From contig OZ257144.1 of assembly GCA_965279205.1 (NCBI GenBank), forward strand, positions 2,356,001 through 2,420,000: a stretch of DNA of 64,000 bases, read 5' to 3'. A program made the translations under genes and the position numbers. The notes under the pieces are model-generated. The model was given only the letters and a program-made list of their open reading frames with translations, had not been told where the DNA came from and made no database searches. The DNA comes from UBA7672 sp965279205. Lineage in GTDB: Bacteria; Pseudomonadota; Alphaproteobacteria; Caulobacterales; Hyphomonadaceae. Shown piece by piece: positions 43,829-53,486 of this stretch (within the stretch, counting starts at the first letter, position 1; each line of letters opens with the position of its first letter).

Positions 43829-44842
43829 CTATTCGTCCTGTGTGGCACGCTTTTGCGCTGCCCGCGCCAGCCATGCAAGCTCGCGCATCCAGGTGCGTAT
43901 CGGCTTGGAGGGATAGCCTGCCCAGGTCTCGCCAGCCGGCACATCGCTGAGTACGGCGGCCCCGGCGGCGATCCGGGCCCCCTTGCCCACGTGGACGTGG
44001 TCCTTGAGGCCCACCCGGCCACCAAACTGGGCGCCGTCGCCCACTTCGCTGGAGCCGGAAACGCCTGCGAATGCGGCCATGACGACCTGAGAACCGATAC
44101 GGCAGTTGTGGCCTATATGGCAGAGGTTATCGATGTGGGTCCCTTCGCCGATGACCGTGTCTTCGAGCAGTCCACGGTCGACACAGGAGTTCGCGCCGAG
44201 CGAGACGCCGTTCTGCATGATCACGCGGCCAAAATGAGGGGTCAGGACGGCGGCGCCACCGCTGGCGGCCAGCCCAAAGCCGGCCTCGCCGATTATGGCG
44301 CCCGGGAAGATGCGCACGCCATCGCCGATCAAGGCGCAGCGTATGACAGCGTTGGCGCCGATGAGAGTATTGGCGCCGATCTGTACTCCGGGACCAATCA
44401 CGGCATTGGCGCCGATCTGCGCGGCGGGGCCGATCGCCACGTCAGCCCCGACCACACAGCCGGGCTGCAGGATCGCCGAGGGAGCAATACGAGCTGATGG
44501 GTGGATCGCCTGCTGGCCTGCTTCCAGTTCGCGCAGGCGGGCTAGGCGCAGTGCAGCCTTGGCGAAGGCTGCACGTGGATTCGATGTCTCGATAACCACA
44601 GGTCCGGCTGGGATGCGCGATGCAATCTCGGGGGACGCCAGACAAACGCCTGCTGAGGCAAGCCCTTCGACGCCCTCCGCGGATTCAAGAAAGGTGAGAT
44701 CGCTCGGTCCGGCGCGGGAGGCGGGCGCAAGCGAGGTTATGCTGCGCGCCGCGTCGCCGCGAACGGCTGTGGCGCCGACGAGCGCAGCGATGTCCGAAGC
44801 CGCAAGTGGTCCTGAGACCTCGTAGAACCTCGGATCGATCAC
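43829..44842 (-). CDS. lpxD: UDP-3-O-(3-hydroxyacyl)glucosamine N-acyltransferase
   Basis: Third lipid A step, 337 residues. The N-terminal uridine-binding domain (about 1-100) leads into hexapeptide repeats from IHPSARIAPSAILQPGCVVG to the C-terminus. Diagnostic segments: RIFPGAIIGEAGFGLA, PHFGRVIMQNGVSLGANSCV, EGTHIDNLCHIGHNCRIG (catalytic His) and VMAAFAGVSGSSEVG. Start is GTG at 44842 (VIDPRFYEV). It is the first lpx gene after ompH, 22 bp away, consistent with one long envelope operon. Confidence 0.95.
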   Translation of the reverse strand: MIDPRFYEVSGPLAASDIAALVGATAVRGDAARSITSLAPASRAGPSDLTFLESAEGVEGLASAGVCLASPEIASRIPAGPVVIETSNPRAAFAKAALRLARLRELEAGQQAIHPSARIAPSAILQPGCVVGADVAIGPAAQIGANAVIGPGVQIGANTLIGANAVIRCALIGDGVRIFPGAIIGEAGFGLAASGGAAVLTPHFGRVIMQNGVSLGANSCVDRGLLEDTVIGEGTHIDNLCHIGHNCRIGSQVVMAAFAGVSGSSEVGDGAQFGGRVGLKDHVHVGKGARIAAGAAVLSDVPAGETWAGYPSKPIRTWMRELAWLARAAQKRATQDE

Positions 44843-44864
44843 CGCCCCGCCTTACCCATCCAGA

Positions 44865-45485
44865 CTACTGGCCGCCGCCCGGAGGCTTGGCCGGGGCCGC
44901 AGGCGCTGCAGCGGGCTTCAGGAGCTGTTGCAGAGCGGCCAGCGACGGCACGGTGGCGTCGAGGCGCGCGATGACCTTGTCGCTGATATCGACCGCATCC
45001 TTCACGAACCAGGTTGAAGAATAGCTGAGGACGACGTCAGCGCCGACCTGCTTGCCGACGTGATCGACGGCCGGCCCCATCGCCTCGGCGAACGCCATGT
45101 TGAGGCTTCCGCTCGACTGTTCGAGGTTGTTGTTCAGATAGTCGGCCTTTTGCAGGTACTCGGTCGTCTTCTTGCTGAGCGCATCCACCCGGGCCTTGAG
45201 CGTCGGGTTGGCGTTGATCGCCTCGGGTGTCAGCGACTGCGTCTGCGGCTTCAGCGCGTCCGACTCAGTCTTGATCTCGTCCTGCAGCGGCTTGAGGCCG
45301 AGCTTATCGACGCCCTGGGCGCGAATGCCGCCGAGCGCTGCAGTCATTTCCTTGCCCACCTTGCTGTCGCGGCGGACCTTTTCCTCGTTGACGATGTAGA
45401 CCTTGGTCTGCGCGAGCGCAGCTCCGGTCATGTTGGCGAGCCCGACGAAAACGGCGGCTGCCAGGGCGAGGTTGCGAAGTTTCAT
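44865..45485 (-). CDS. OmpH/Skp-family periplasmic chaperone
   Basis: Holds unfolded outer-membrane proteins in the periplasm; 206 residues. Signal peptide MKLRNLALAAAVFVGLANMT with cleavage near AALAQ. The mature part starts TKVYIVNEEKVRRDSKVGKE and is largely helical and charged, as in Skp (two long tentacle helices), with a C-terminal Pro/Ala tail. ATG at 45485 lies 4 nt after the bamA stop, so reinitiation is likely. Neighbours bamA and lpxD are the normal ones. Confidence 0.92.
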   Translation of the reverse strand: MKLRNLALAAAVFVGLANMTGAALAQTKVYIVNEEKVRRDSKVGKEMTAALGGIRAQGVDKLGLKPLQDEIKTESDALKPQTQSLTPEAINANPTLKARVDALSKKTTEYLQKADYLNNNLEQSSGSLNMAFAEAMGPAVDHVGKQVGADVVLSYSSTWFVKDAVDISDKVIARLDATVPSLAALQQLLKPAAAPAAPAKPPGGGQ

Positions 45486-45489
45486 AGCA

Positions 45490-48084
45490 CTAGAACCTTG
45501 TGTTGGTGCTGAACCGGAAGGATTCGGTTCGATCGTATTCTTCCTTGGCGAGGATCTGCGAGAAGTCGAAGCGGATCGGACCAAAGGGCGAATCCCAGAA
45601 GATGCTGACGCCGGCGCTGGCGCGAAGGCTTGCGCTGTCATCGACACGGTAAGAGTTGAACATGTCATCGGCTTTGCGGTTCCGATCCTCTTCGTCGAGA
45701 AGGCCAACCGTGCCGAATTCGGCAAACAGGGCCCCGTCGATCCCGAGTTCTTCGGGAGCATACGGGATCGGGAAGGACAGCTCCAAGGACCCAATCGCAT
45801 ATGCCTTGCCGCCCAGCGCGTTGAATGTCTGAATCTTGGGAGGCAGAACATTGCCGGCATCGTCGCGAGCGGCCGTTTCATAAAGCAGCTGGCCAGATTC
45901 GTTGACTTCCTGGGTACCGTCGTTGTTGAGACGCGGAACCGTAAAAGCCGGAGGCGTGACACCGACATCCAGCGCCAGCGGCAAGACCGTGCAAGCCTGC
46001 GTGAGGCTGCTGCAGCCCACGGAGTTCTCGTAAAAGTACCGCACTTCGCGAGGGCCGAGACCCGCGACGTCGAAGCCACGGAACGTGTTGCCGCCCTTGA
46101 AGAACCGGTTGTTGACGCGAATGCCCTCGTCACCCCAGCTTTCGATATAGCCAGCTTCCAGACGCGCGCTCGCGGTCCAGCCCGGAGCGATGCCCTGGTA
46201 CATGGCGCCCCGGAACTCGTTGCGCAGAAAGTTCACGTCGCCGCCAAGACCGGCGATGTCCTGGCTGAAGTTGATGTCGAAGCCGCGGGTCGGTTCCAGA
46301 TAGTCGTTCGTACGGTTCATCGTCAGCGTGTAGCCGAACGAAGACGTGACCCTGCTACCCTGCTGATCGCACAGTGAAGAACGGAAGAAGCCCGTGTCGC
46401 AGTCACCGATCGTTCCCGCCAGTCTTTCCTGGTCGAGCTGCAGGTCGTCACTGCGGAGGTTGTAGCGGAGACCGATCTGGTCTGTGTCCGACAGCGGGAA
46501 CAACAGACGGCCACCAACGCCAACGATCGAGTTGGAGAAGCCGGCTTCCTCGATGAAGTCGGACTGAGTGGCGAACAAGTCGAAGCCCACGGCCAGGTTG
46601 CGATCCTGGAATTTTGGTTCAGTAAACCGGAACTCGATGTCCTGCTGGCGAGACGTTGTCTGGATACGCGCCGAGAGATACTGGCCGCGACCACGGAAGT
46701 TGCGCTGCTGGGCGCTGACCGAGAACAGGAAGGCGTCGGCTGAGGAGAAGCCCGCCGAGAAGGCGAGCTCGCCTGTCGCCTGCTCCTCGACTTTCACTTT
46801 CACAACCGTGCGGTCAGGCGTCGAGCCGGCTTCGTCGGTGACCTCAACCTTCTCTGGATCGAAGAAGCCGAGGGCGCGAATGCGGTTCTTCGCATTGTCG
46901 AGCTGGACCGGGTTGTACTGGTCGCCCTCGGCCACGCGGATTTCGCGGCGGATGACTCGGTCCAGCGTCTGCGTGTTGCCCTGGATGTCGATGCGTTCGA
47001 TGTAGACGCGAGCGCCTTCGTCGACCTTAAAGGTGATACCGATCGTGTGGGTGACGGGATCGCGTGCTTCCACTGGCCGGATCTGCACGTTGGCGTAGCC
47101 GGCGATGCCAGCCGCAAAGGTAAGCGTGTCGATCGCGTCCTGGATGCTCTTGGCGCGAAACTGGTCGCCCTTGTGCATCGGAAGGATCAGCGCAAGGCGT
47201 TCGCCCGAGAGCTTCTCGAGCTGCGTTTCAACCGCCATGTCGCCGAAGGTATATTTCTGGCCTTCGTCGACGGTGAACGTCAGATAGAAGTCGCGGCGGT
47301 CCGGCGTCAGCTCAGCGACCGACGAGATCACGCGGAAATCGGCATAGCCTTCGTTCGAGTAGAACTCGGTGAGCTGCGAACGGTCGTACTCGACCTGACC
47401 GGGGTTGTAGTTATCGGCTTTCTCGAAGAAACGCCACCAACGCGATTGGCGCGTGGTGATCTCACGACGCAGACGGTCATCGGGATAGACTTCGTTGCCG
47501 ATGAAGTTGATCGAGCGGACGCCGGTGGTCGGGCCTTCCTCAATCACGAAGATCAGGTCGGCGCGGTTCTGCGGCAGCACCTTGTACTGCGGCGTCACTG
47601 TCGCGGCGAAGCGGCCGGCGCGGCGATAGACTTCGAGGATGCGCTGAACGTCCTGCTCGACACGCGATAGCGTGAAGCTCTGGCGGGGCTCGGCCTCGGT
47701 CTCTTCCTCGAGGCGCTCGGTCGTGACAGCGTTGTTGCCCTCGAAGATGATGCGGTTGATGATCGGGTTTTCCAGAACCCGGACGACGAGATCAGCGCCG
47801 CGCGCTTCGATCGCGACGTCACCAAACAGACCGGTAGCCCACAGCGCGTTGAGAGACAGGCCAATGCGTTCTTCGTCGAATGCGTCGCCCGGCTTCACCA
47901 GCATGTATGAGAGCACGGTGCGCGTCTCAATACGCTGGTTGCCTTCGACCAGGATGCGCGAAATGACGGCTGGCTGCTGGGGTTGCTGCGCCCACGCCTT
48001 GCCGCGAGGCATGGCTTCCTGGGCGGCAACGAGGGCGCCAGCCGACGCAGTCAGCGCCAGAGCGCTCGCGAACCAAGACCGCAT
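45490..48084 (-). CDS. bamA: Outer-membrane assembly factor BamA
   Basis: Inserts beta-barrel proteins into the outer membrane; 864 residues. After a signal peptide, five POTRA domains run from about residue 40 to 430 (ISRILVEGNQRIETRTVLSY, then IINRIIFEGNNAVTTERLEE, VRSINFIGNEVYPDD and VYIERIDIQGNTQTLDRVIR). The Omp85 barrel follows and ends FSTNTRF with the C-terminal Phe. The barrel carries an extended loop (about residues 690-765) and two Cys pairs in loop regions: GDCDTGFFRSSLCDQ and GCSSLTQACT. ATG at 48084. It lies 95 bp downstream of rseP. Confidence 0.96.
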   Translation of the reverse strand: MRSWFASALALTASAGALVAAQEAMPRGKAWAQQPQQPAVISRILVEGNQRIETRTVLSYMLVKPGDAFDEERIGLSLNALWATGLFGDVAIEARGADLVVRVLENPIINRIIFEGNNAVTTERLEEETEAEPRQSFTLSRVEQDVQRILEVYRRAGRFAATVTPQYKVLPQNRADLIFVIEEGPTTGVRSINFIGNEVYPDDRLRREITTRQSRWWRFFEKADNYNPGQVEYDRSQLTEFYSNEGYADFRVISSVAELTPDRRDFYLTFTVDEGQKYTFGDMAVETQLEKLSGERLALILPMHKGDQFRAKSIQDAIDTLTFAAGIAGYANVQIRPVEARDPVTHTIGITFKVDEGARVYIERIDIQGNTQTLDRVIRREIRVAEGDQYNPVQLDNAKNRIRALGFFDPEKVEVTDEAGSTPDRTVVKVKVEEQATGELAFSAGFSSADAFLFSVSAQQRNFRGRGQYLSARIQTTSRQQDIEFRFTEPKFQDRNLAVGFDLFATQSDFIEEAGFSNSIVGVGGRLLFPLSDTDQIGLRYNLRSDDLQLDQERLAGTIGDCDTGFFRSSLCDQQGSRVTSSFGYTLTMNRTNDYLEPTRGFDINFSQDIAGLGGDVNFLRNEFRGAMYQGIAPGWTASARLEAGYIESWGDEGIRVNNRFFKGGNTFRGFDVAGLGPREVRYFYENSVGCSSLTQACTVLPLALDVGVTPPAFTVPRLNNDGTQEVNESGQLLYETAARDDAGNVLPPKIQTFNALGGKAYAIGSLELSFPIPYAPEELGIDGALFAEFGTVGLLDEEDRNRKADDMFNSYRVDDSASLRASAGVSIFWDSPFGPIRFDFSQILAKEEYDRTESFRFSTNTRF

Positions 48085-48178
48085 ACCTACCCCTCACACA
48101 AACGGACCGGCTAACGCGGTCTCTTCGGGCGTCTTAAGACTACATGCCGCTCGAAAGCTCAAGCGGCGACGGACTTAC

Positions 48179-49339
48179 TTATGACCCCCAAGGCAACATG
48201 CGGCTGATGTCCTGCCACGTGATCACCAAAGCAAAGCTGACGAGACATACAAGTCCGATTGTCAGCCCGATTTGATGGACTTTTTCGGGTATCTGACGAC
48301 GGGTCACGGCCTCAGCAAGGCACATTACAACTGCGCCACCATCCAGCACGGGAATCGGCAGCAGATTGAAGAATCCGACGCCAATAGACAGCAGGGCAGA
48401 CAGCTGCAGGAGGCTCAAGAACACCTGCCGAAGCTTCTCGCCCAGCTCGACGTCCTGTTGCTTCATGTGAAGGTCGGTGACGTTGTCGGCGAGGCTGTAA
48501 ATGCCAAGCGGACCGCTCAGCTTGTCGAGGCCATCCTTGCCGGTGACAAGGCGTCGCAGGACGTTAACCGTGGCTCCGATGGCGTCGCCCGTCGCTGAAA
48601 CCCCGTATCCGATAGCCTCAATGGGATTCAGGCCGCGAATGTTGACGTCACGCTCGGCCAGCTGGATGCCGATGCGGCCGACCTTCTGTTTGATCTTGAG
48701 CGGGTTGTTGGCGTCTTCCGTCTCGATCGGGGTGGCCAGCAACTCGACCGGGGCGCCATTGCGCAGAACGCGGTAGGAAACCGCCTCCCCTGCACTCAGC
48801 TCGGTCGCCCGGGTGATGTCGTTGCCAGTCGAAATTTCCTTGCCGCCGGCGGCCACAACGATATCGCCGGGCTGGAAGCCTGCGGCGGCGGCGGCGCTGT
48901 TCGGGGTGACGGCGAGAACTGAAACCTCCTTCGCCTGTGGCACGCCCAAAGCGAAGCCCATGACAGCGAAGACGGCGATGGCGAAGATAAAATTGGCGAG
49001 CGGACCGCCGAGGGACACGGCCATGCGTTTCAGCGGACCGAGATCGGTGTAGGCTTTTCCGACCGGGCCAGCGACCACTTCATGCGTGTCGCTCGGCGCC
49101 TGGATCTCTCCGACAAATTTCACGAAGCCGCCGAGCGGCAGCCAGTTCACGCGCCAGCGGGTGCCGCGTTTATCCTTCACCTCGAAGATCGGCTTGCCGA
49201 AACCAACCGAGAAGGATTCCACCGCGGCGCCAAAGGCACGGCCGACCCAGTAGTGACCCAGTTCGTGCACCGTGATCACAATCGAGATCAGGATGATGAA
49301 CGGTAAGGGCGAAGCCAATGCCGAGAAAACAGTTTCCAT
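48179..49339 (-). CDS. rseP: Site-2 protease RseP (M50 zinc metalloprotease)
   Basis: Intramembrane protease that cleaves anti-sigma factors and leftover signal peptides; 386 residues. The zinc motif is VTVHELGHYWVGRAFGA (HELGH). A PDZ domain follows (AAAAGFQPGDIVVAAGGKEI), then GFFNLLPIPVLDGGAVVMC with the third ligand Asp. Four membrane segments are visible. I chose ATG at 49339 over the TTG just before it. It lies between dxr and bamA, the conserved order. The substrate anti-sigma factor is not in the window. Confidence 0.95.
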   Translation of the reverse strand: METVFSALASPLPFIILISIVITVHELGHYWVGRAFGAAVESFSVGFGKPIFEVKDKRGTRWRVNWLPLGGFVKFVGEIQAPSDTHEVVAGPVGKAYTDLGPLKRMAVSLGGPLANFIFAIAVFAVMGFALGVPQAKEVSVLAVTPNSAAAAAGFQPGDIVVAAGGKEISTGNDITRATELSAGEAVSYRVLRNGAPVELLATPIETEDANNPLKIKQKVGRIGIQLAERDVNIRGLNPIEAIGYGVSATGDAIGATVNVLRRLVTGKDGLDKLSGPLGIYSLADNVTDLHMKQQDVELGEKLRQVFLSLLQLSALLSIGVGFFNLLPIPVLDGGAVVMCLAEAVTRRQIPEKVHQIGLTIGLVCLVSFALVITWQDISRMLPWGS

Positions 49340-49375
49340 CAAGCGACGCCTCTCACAGCCCTTCCCCGGTCTTAA

Positions 49376-50560
49376 CTACGCCGCGAGGCGGAGTTTCTTG
49401 ATCGTGCGCTCTCGGGCCCATCGATCAAGTTCGTATACGTCTTCGAAGCTCTGCGGTGCGGTATCGGCAGTCTGGCTGTTAAGGAAGTCCTCGAGTACTT
49501 CGCCAGACACCTGAGCTATCGTCAAAAACCCTACTCGCCGCTGCAAAAAGGCCGCCACCGCAACCTCGTTCGCTCCGTTCAGTACTATTGGCGCGCCGCC
49601 CCCTGCGGAAACCGCCGTCCGCGCGAGCCGGAGCGCAGGAAAGCGCTGGGGATCGGGCGGAAGAAAATCCAGCCTTCCGATCTTGGCGAGATCAAGGCGC
49701 TCGAGCCCCGGAAGAGGCATTCGGGTGGGCCATGACAGCGCATAGGAGATGGGCGTCCGCATGTCCGGCATCCCCAGCTGGGCGAGAACCGACCCGTCGT
49801 CGTACGACACCAGGCTATGGACGATCGATTGAGGATGAATCAGCACGTCGATCCGGCTTTCCGGAACGCCGAACAGGTAGGCCGCCTCGATCAGTTCGAG
49901 GCCCTTGTTCATCATTGTGGCGCAGTCGACCGAGATCTTGGCTCCCATGTCCCAGTTGGGGTGAGCCCGCGCCTGCTCGGGCGTGGCCGCGGCCATTTCA
50001 CTCAAGGGCGTGGACCGGAACGGGCCACCTGAGGCGGTAAGGATAAGCTTCTCGACCCGCTCAGGACGATCGAGAACCTGGAAAATCGCATTGTGCTCGG
50101 AATCGATGGGCAGCAGCTGGGCCCCGGTACGCTCCGCTTCGCGACGCAGCATGGGGCCAGCGCAGACCATGCTTTCCTTATTGGCGAGCGCCACGCTGGT
50201 GCCGCGCTGCACGGCGGCGAGTGTGGATGGCAGGCCAGCGATGCCGACGATGGCGGCGACCAGCCGATCTGCTGGACGAGAGGCCGCTTCGACGATGGCG
50301 TCATGGCCAGCGGCCGCTTCCACGCCGGTTCCAGCGAGCAGCGATTTTAGTTTCCCATAGAGTGATGCATCGGCGATCACGGCGACTTCGGCGCGAACAT
50401 CGATGGCGGCCTTGGCCAGTGCATCGACGTTGGTGTTTGCCGTCAGCGCCACGACTTCGAACTCAGGCGCGCCGGGCGCTCGGCTCGTCACGACATCGAG
50501 CGTCGAGACACCGACCGAACCGGTTGCGCCAAGTACGGATACGCGTACGCGATCACTCAT
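49376..50560 (-). CDS. dxr: 1-deoxy-D-xylulose 5-phosphate reductoisomerase
   Basis: Second step of the MEP isoprenoid pathway; 394 residues. NADPH-binding SVLGATGSVGVSTLDVV at the N-terminus, NKESMVCAGPML, catalytic LPIDSEHNAIFQ, LILTASGGPFRSTP, HPNWDMGAKISVDCATMMNK and GLELIEAAYLFG are all intact. ATG at 50560 overlaps the cdsA stop (ATGA); the longer frame upstream lies over cdsA. Its product feeds UppS, two genes upstream. Confidence 0.97.
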   Translation of the reverse strand: MSDRVRVSVLGATGSVGVSTLDVVTSRAPGAPEFEVVALTANTNVDALAKAAIDVRAEVAVIADASLYGKLKSLLAGTGVEAAAGHDAIVEAASRPADRLVAAIVGIAGLPSTLAAVQRGTSVALANKESMVCAGPMLRREAERTGAQLLPIDSEHNAIFQVLDRPERVEKLILTASGGPFRSTPLSEMAAATPEQARAHPNWDMGAKISVDCATMMNKGLELIEAAYLFGVPESRIDVLIHPQSIVHSLVSYDDGSVLAQLGMPDMRTPISYALSWPTRMPLPGLERLDLAKIGRLDFLPPDPQRFPALRLARTAVSAGGGAPIVLNGANEVAVAAFLQRRVGFLTIAQVSGEVLEDFLNSQTADTAPQSFEDVYELDRWARERTIKKLRLAA

Positions 50561-51447
50561 TGAACGCCTGCCACCGGAAGCGCCGGTACGAGCATCGGCA
50601 GGAACCGCAACGCCAGCGCTGCGACGACGACGGCGGCCATCAATGCGTCGAGCCGGTCGAGCACGCCGCCGTGGCCGGGCACAATGCCCGACGTATCCTT
50701 GACGCCGTAGAGGCGCTTGAAGCGGGACTCCAGCAGATCGCCGCCCTGCGCTACGATCGAGAGGACGCAGCTTGCGAGCAGCCAGTGCATGAAGTCGCCG
50801 CCGGCCCCGCGCGCCACGGCGGCGCCTGCGAGACCTGCACATACGAGTGCGCCAATGGCGCCGGTCCACGTCTTGTTCGGGCTGTCTTTCGGACTCAGTA
50901 GCGGACCGCCAAATCCACGGCCTGCGAAGTAGGCGGCGGTGTCGTTGGTCCAGACAATTGCCAGGATCGCCATCAGAAGAAGCTGGCCGTTTGGCGCCAC
51001 TTCACGGATCCAGACGAAGGCGCCGAACGGTAGCGTCGTGTAGATTGCACCGAACCCCATCGAACTGACGGAGCCTTTGCCAACCCAGGCAATGCCGGAA
51101 ACAACGATGGCGCCGACCAGAGCTGCCAGAGCTGTCAGCTCGATGCCTTGCGGCGCGAGATAGACCGCAGACGCAGAGGTCGCCGCCATCGCCACATAAA
51201 GCGCGCCGCGCGCCCAGGGGACTTCTGTCTGCGAGGCCATGCGCGTCCATTCGCATGCCGCCACGACGCCACAGGCGCCGGTCGCCACCAGCAGCGGGAT
51301 GCCGCCCACATAGGCGGCCCACAGGCCAAGTGGCGCCAGCACGATAGCGGAGACGACGCGAAGTATGATTTCGCGCCGCCCATTGCCCCGTGGCTGCCCT
51401 TCAGGCGCCAAGGCCGCCAAATCGTCTGTCACGGCGTCGGAACGCAT
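50557..51447 (-). CDS. cdsA: Phosphatidate cytidylyltransferase
   Basis: Makes CDP-diacylglycerol for phospholipid synthesis; 296 residues, with multiple membrane helices. The signature SPNKTWTGAIGALVCAG and the C-terminal LESRFKRLYGVKDTSGIVPG and HGGVLDRLDALMAAV match the CdsA family exactly. ATG at 51447 overlaps the uppS 3' end by 47 nt; GTG at 51432 and TTG codons at 51420 and 51411 are possible later starts. It is followed by dxr with an ATGA overlap. Confidence 0.95.
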   Translation of the reverse strand: MRSDAVTDDLAALAPEGQPRGNGRREIILRVVSAIVLAPLGLWAAYVGGIPLLVATGACGVVAACEWTRMASQTEVPWARGALYVAMAATSASAVYLAPQGIELTALAALVGAIVVSGIAWVGKGSVSSMGFGAIYTTLPFGAFVWIREVAPNGQLLLMAILAIVWTNDTAAYFAGRGFGGPLLSPKDSPNKTWTGAIGALVCAGLAGAAVARGAGGDFMHWLLASCVLSIVAQGGDLLESRFKRLYGVKDTSGIVPGHGGVLDRLDALMAAVVVAALALRFLPMLVPALPVAGVQ

Positions 51448-52153
51448 CAATCGCCTTCTCGAGGCTCTCCTTGTTGAAGTCAGGCCACCACAGATCCATG
51501 AACATCAGTTCTGCGTAAGCCCCGCTCCACAGCAGGAAGTTGCTGAGGCGCAGTTCGCCGCTGGTGCGGATCACCAGATCAGGATCGGGCGACTCGCCCG
51601 TCCAGATCATGCGCGAGATCATCGCTTCGTCGATATCGTCAGGCTTGAGCTTACCCGCCGCAACAGCACGCGCGATTTCCTTCACCGCCGCTACGATCTC
51701 GCCTCGACCGCCATAGTTGAAGGCGATGTTCAGCGTAAGGCGAGTGTTGTCTTTCGTCTTCTCGACCGCTTCGTCGATCAGCTCGATGATGTCCGGGCTC
51801 AGGCCTTCGCGCTGGCCAATAATGCGGATGCGCACGCCATCCTTGTGCAGGCGGGCCAGATCGCGGCGCACAAACAGGCGGAGCAGATCGAACAACGCGT
51901 CGATCTCGGATTGGGGGCGGTTCCAGTTTTCGGTCGAGAACGAGAAGACGGTGAGATGGGAAAGACCGAGATCGCGGCTGGCTTCAACGGCGCGGCGCAG
52001 CGCCTCGACGCCTTCCTTGTGACCCAATGCGCGCGGAAGGCCCCGCGCCTTTGCCCAGCGGCCATTGCCATCCATGATGATGGCGACGTGACGAGGCGGC
52101 GCCCGGAGAGTGGCGACCCCTGCATCCGCAACTGAGGTCTTGGTCTCGCTCAC
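51401..52153 (-). CDS. uppS: Undecaprenyl diphosphate synthase
   Basis: Builds the C55 lipid carrier for peptidoglycan and O-antigen from IPP and FPP; 250 residues. The cis-prenyltransferase motifs are complete: VAIIMDGNGRWAKARGLPRA (P-loop-like), VFSFSTENWNRP, NIAFNYGGRGEIV and LVIRTSGELRLSNFLLWSGA. GTG at 52153 overlaps the frr stop (GTGA). The N-terminal 20 residues are a short extension. Adjacent to cdsA and dxr, giving isoprenoid and phospholipid synthesis in one operon. Confidence 0.97.
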   Translation of the reverse strand: MSETKTSVADAGVATLRAPPRHVAIIMDGNGRWAKARGLPRALGHKEGVEALRRAVEASRDLGLSHLTVFSFSTENWNRPQSEIDALFDLLRLFVRRDLARLHKDGVRIRIIGQREGLSPDIIELIDEAVEKTKDNTRLTLNIAFNYGGRGEIVAAVKEIARAVAAGKLKPDDIDEAMISRMIWTGESPDPDLVIRTSGELRLSNFLLWSGAYAELMFMDLWWPDFNKESLEKAIDAFRRRDRRFGGLGA

Positions 52154-52710
52154 ACCTGCATGATCTCTTCGGCTTTGTGCTTCAGGAGATCGTCGATCAT
52201 GGCGATGTGCTTGTCGGTCGCCTTCTGCACATCGTTTGACCGGCCCTTGGCCTGATCCTCGCTCATCTCATGCGCTTTCTCGATGCGCTTGATCAACTCC
52301 ATGCCGTCGCGGCGAACGTTGCGGACTGCAACGCGGGCGCTTTCTGCGAACTGTCCCGCAAGCTTTTGCAATTCCTTGCGGCGCTCTTCACTCAGCGGCG
52401 GAATCGGAATGCGGAGCGTCTGGCCATCGGTGATCGGGTTGAGGCCAAGCGGCGCCTCGCGGATCGCGCGGTCGGTGGCGCCGACGAGGCTCTTGTCCCA
52501 GACGCTGACGCTGAGCATGCGCGCGTCGGTCGCACTAACGGAGGCGACCTGATTCAGCGGCATAGACGAGCCATAGGCCATCACATGGATCGTATCCAGC
52601 AAGTGAACCGAAGCGCGGCCCGTACGCAGGCCAGAGAATTCGGTCTTGAGAGACGCAAGCGCGCCGTCCATGCGCTTTTCCAGCGCCTTCAGGTCGAATG
52701 TCTCAGCCAT
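52150..52710 (-). CDS. frr: Ribosome recycling factor
   Basis: Splits post-termination ribosomes together with EF-G; 186 residues, normal length. The opening MAETFDLKALEKRMDGALAS and the conserved LRTGRASVHLLDTIHVMAYG, PLNQVASVSATDARML, NPITDGQTLRIPIPPL and RVAVRNVRRDG are diagnostic. ATG at 52710 has a strong purine-rich ribosome site (AAGGGGAG). It is 19 bp after pyrH. Confidence 0.98.
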   Translation of the reverse strand: MAETFDLKALEKRMDGALASLKTEFSGLRTGRASVHLLDTIHVMAYGSSMPLNQVASVSATDARMLSVSVWDKSLVGATDRAIREAPLGLNPITDGQTLRIPIPPLSEERRKELQKLAGQFAESARVAVRNVRRDGMELIKRIEKAHEMSEDQAKGRSNDVQKATDKHIAMIDDLLKHKAEEIMQV

Positions 52711-52729
52711 CGCTCTCCCCTTTCCTTCT

Positions 52730-53464
52730 CTACTTCTTCTTGCCGCTGATAACGGTGCTGGTTCCACGGCCGGTCAGCACGTTGGCGAGACCGCCCTGGT
52801 CGCGAATGCGGAACACCACGATCGGGATCTTGTTTTCCTTCAGCAGGCTGATGGCGGTCGCGTCCATCACCTTCAGCTCCTTCGACAGCACTTCCATGTA
52901 GTCGAGCGTGTCAAAGCGGGTGGCTTCGGAATCGAGCTTCGGATCGGCGGTGTAGACGCCATCGACCTGCGTGCCTTTCAGCATCGCATCGCAATTCATC
53001 TCGGCGGCGCGCAGCGCCGCGCCGGTGTCGGTCGTGAAGAACGGGTTGCCGGTGCCGGCCGCGAAGATCACGACACGGTTCTTTTCCATGTGACGGATAG
53101 CGCGGCGGCGAATGAAGGGTTCGCAGATCGTGTGCATCGAAATGCCGGACTGCACGCGCGTGGGCACGCCGATGCTTTCCAGCGAGTTCTGCATCACCAG
53201 CGCGTTCATCACCGTGGCGAGCATACCCATGTGGTCGGCCTGGGCGCGTTCCATACCCGAGGCGACGCCCCAGGAACCGCGCCAGATATTGCCGCCGCCA
53301 ATGACGAGACAGATCTGGCACCCCAGATCGATGGCTGATTTAACTTCTTCGGCGTATTTGGTGCAGGCTTTGACGTCGATGCCGTAGCCCTGCTCCCCCA
53401 TCAGCGCCTCGCCCGAGATCTTCAGGAGGACGCGCTTGTATTTGAGGGCGGCCTGATCCGACAT
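52730..53464 (-). CDS. pyrH: Uridylate kinase
   Basis: Phosphorylates UMP to UDP; 244 residues, a hexameric bacterial UMP kinase. VLLKISGEALMGEQGYGID, VIGGGNIWRGSWGVASGME, DHMGMLATVMNALVMQ, FAAGTGNPFFTTDTGAALRA and DATAISLLKENKIPIVVF are the family motifs. ATG at 53464. It follows tsf after a 141-bp gap that has two hairpins, so its expression may be partly uncoupled from rpsB-tsf. Confidence 0.97.
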   Translation of the reverse strand: MSDQAALKYKRVLLKISGEALMGEQGYGIDVKACTKYAEEVKSAIDLGCQICLVIGGGNIWRGSWGVASGMERAQADHMGMLATVMNALVMQNSLESIGVPTRVQSGISMHTICEPFIRRRAIRHMEKNRVVIFAAGTGNPFFTTDTGAALRAAEMNCDAMLKGTQVDGVYTADPKLDSEATRFDTLDYMEVLSKELKVMDATAISLLKENKIPIVVFRIRDQGGLANVLTGRGTSTVISGKKK

Positions 53465-53486
53465 CCCGGCATCCTCTGTCTGAACT

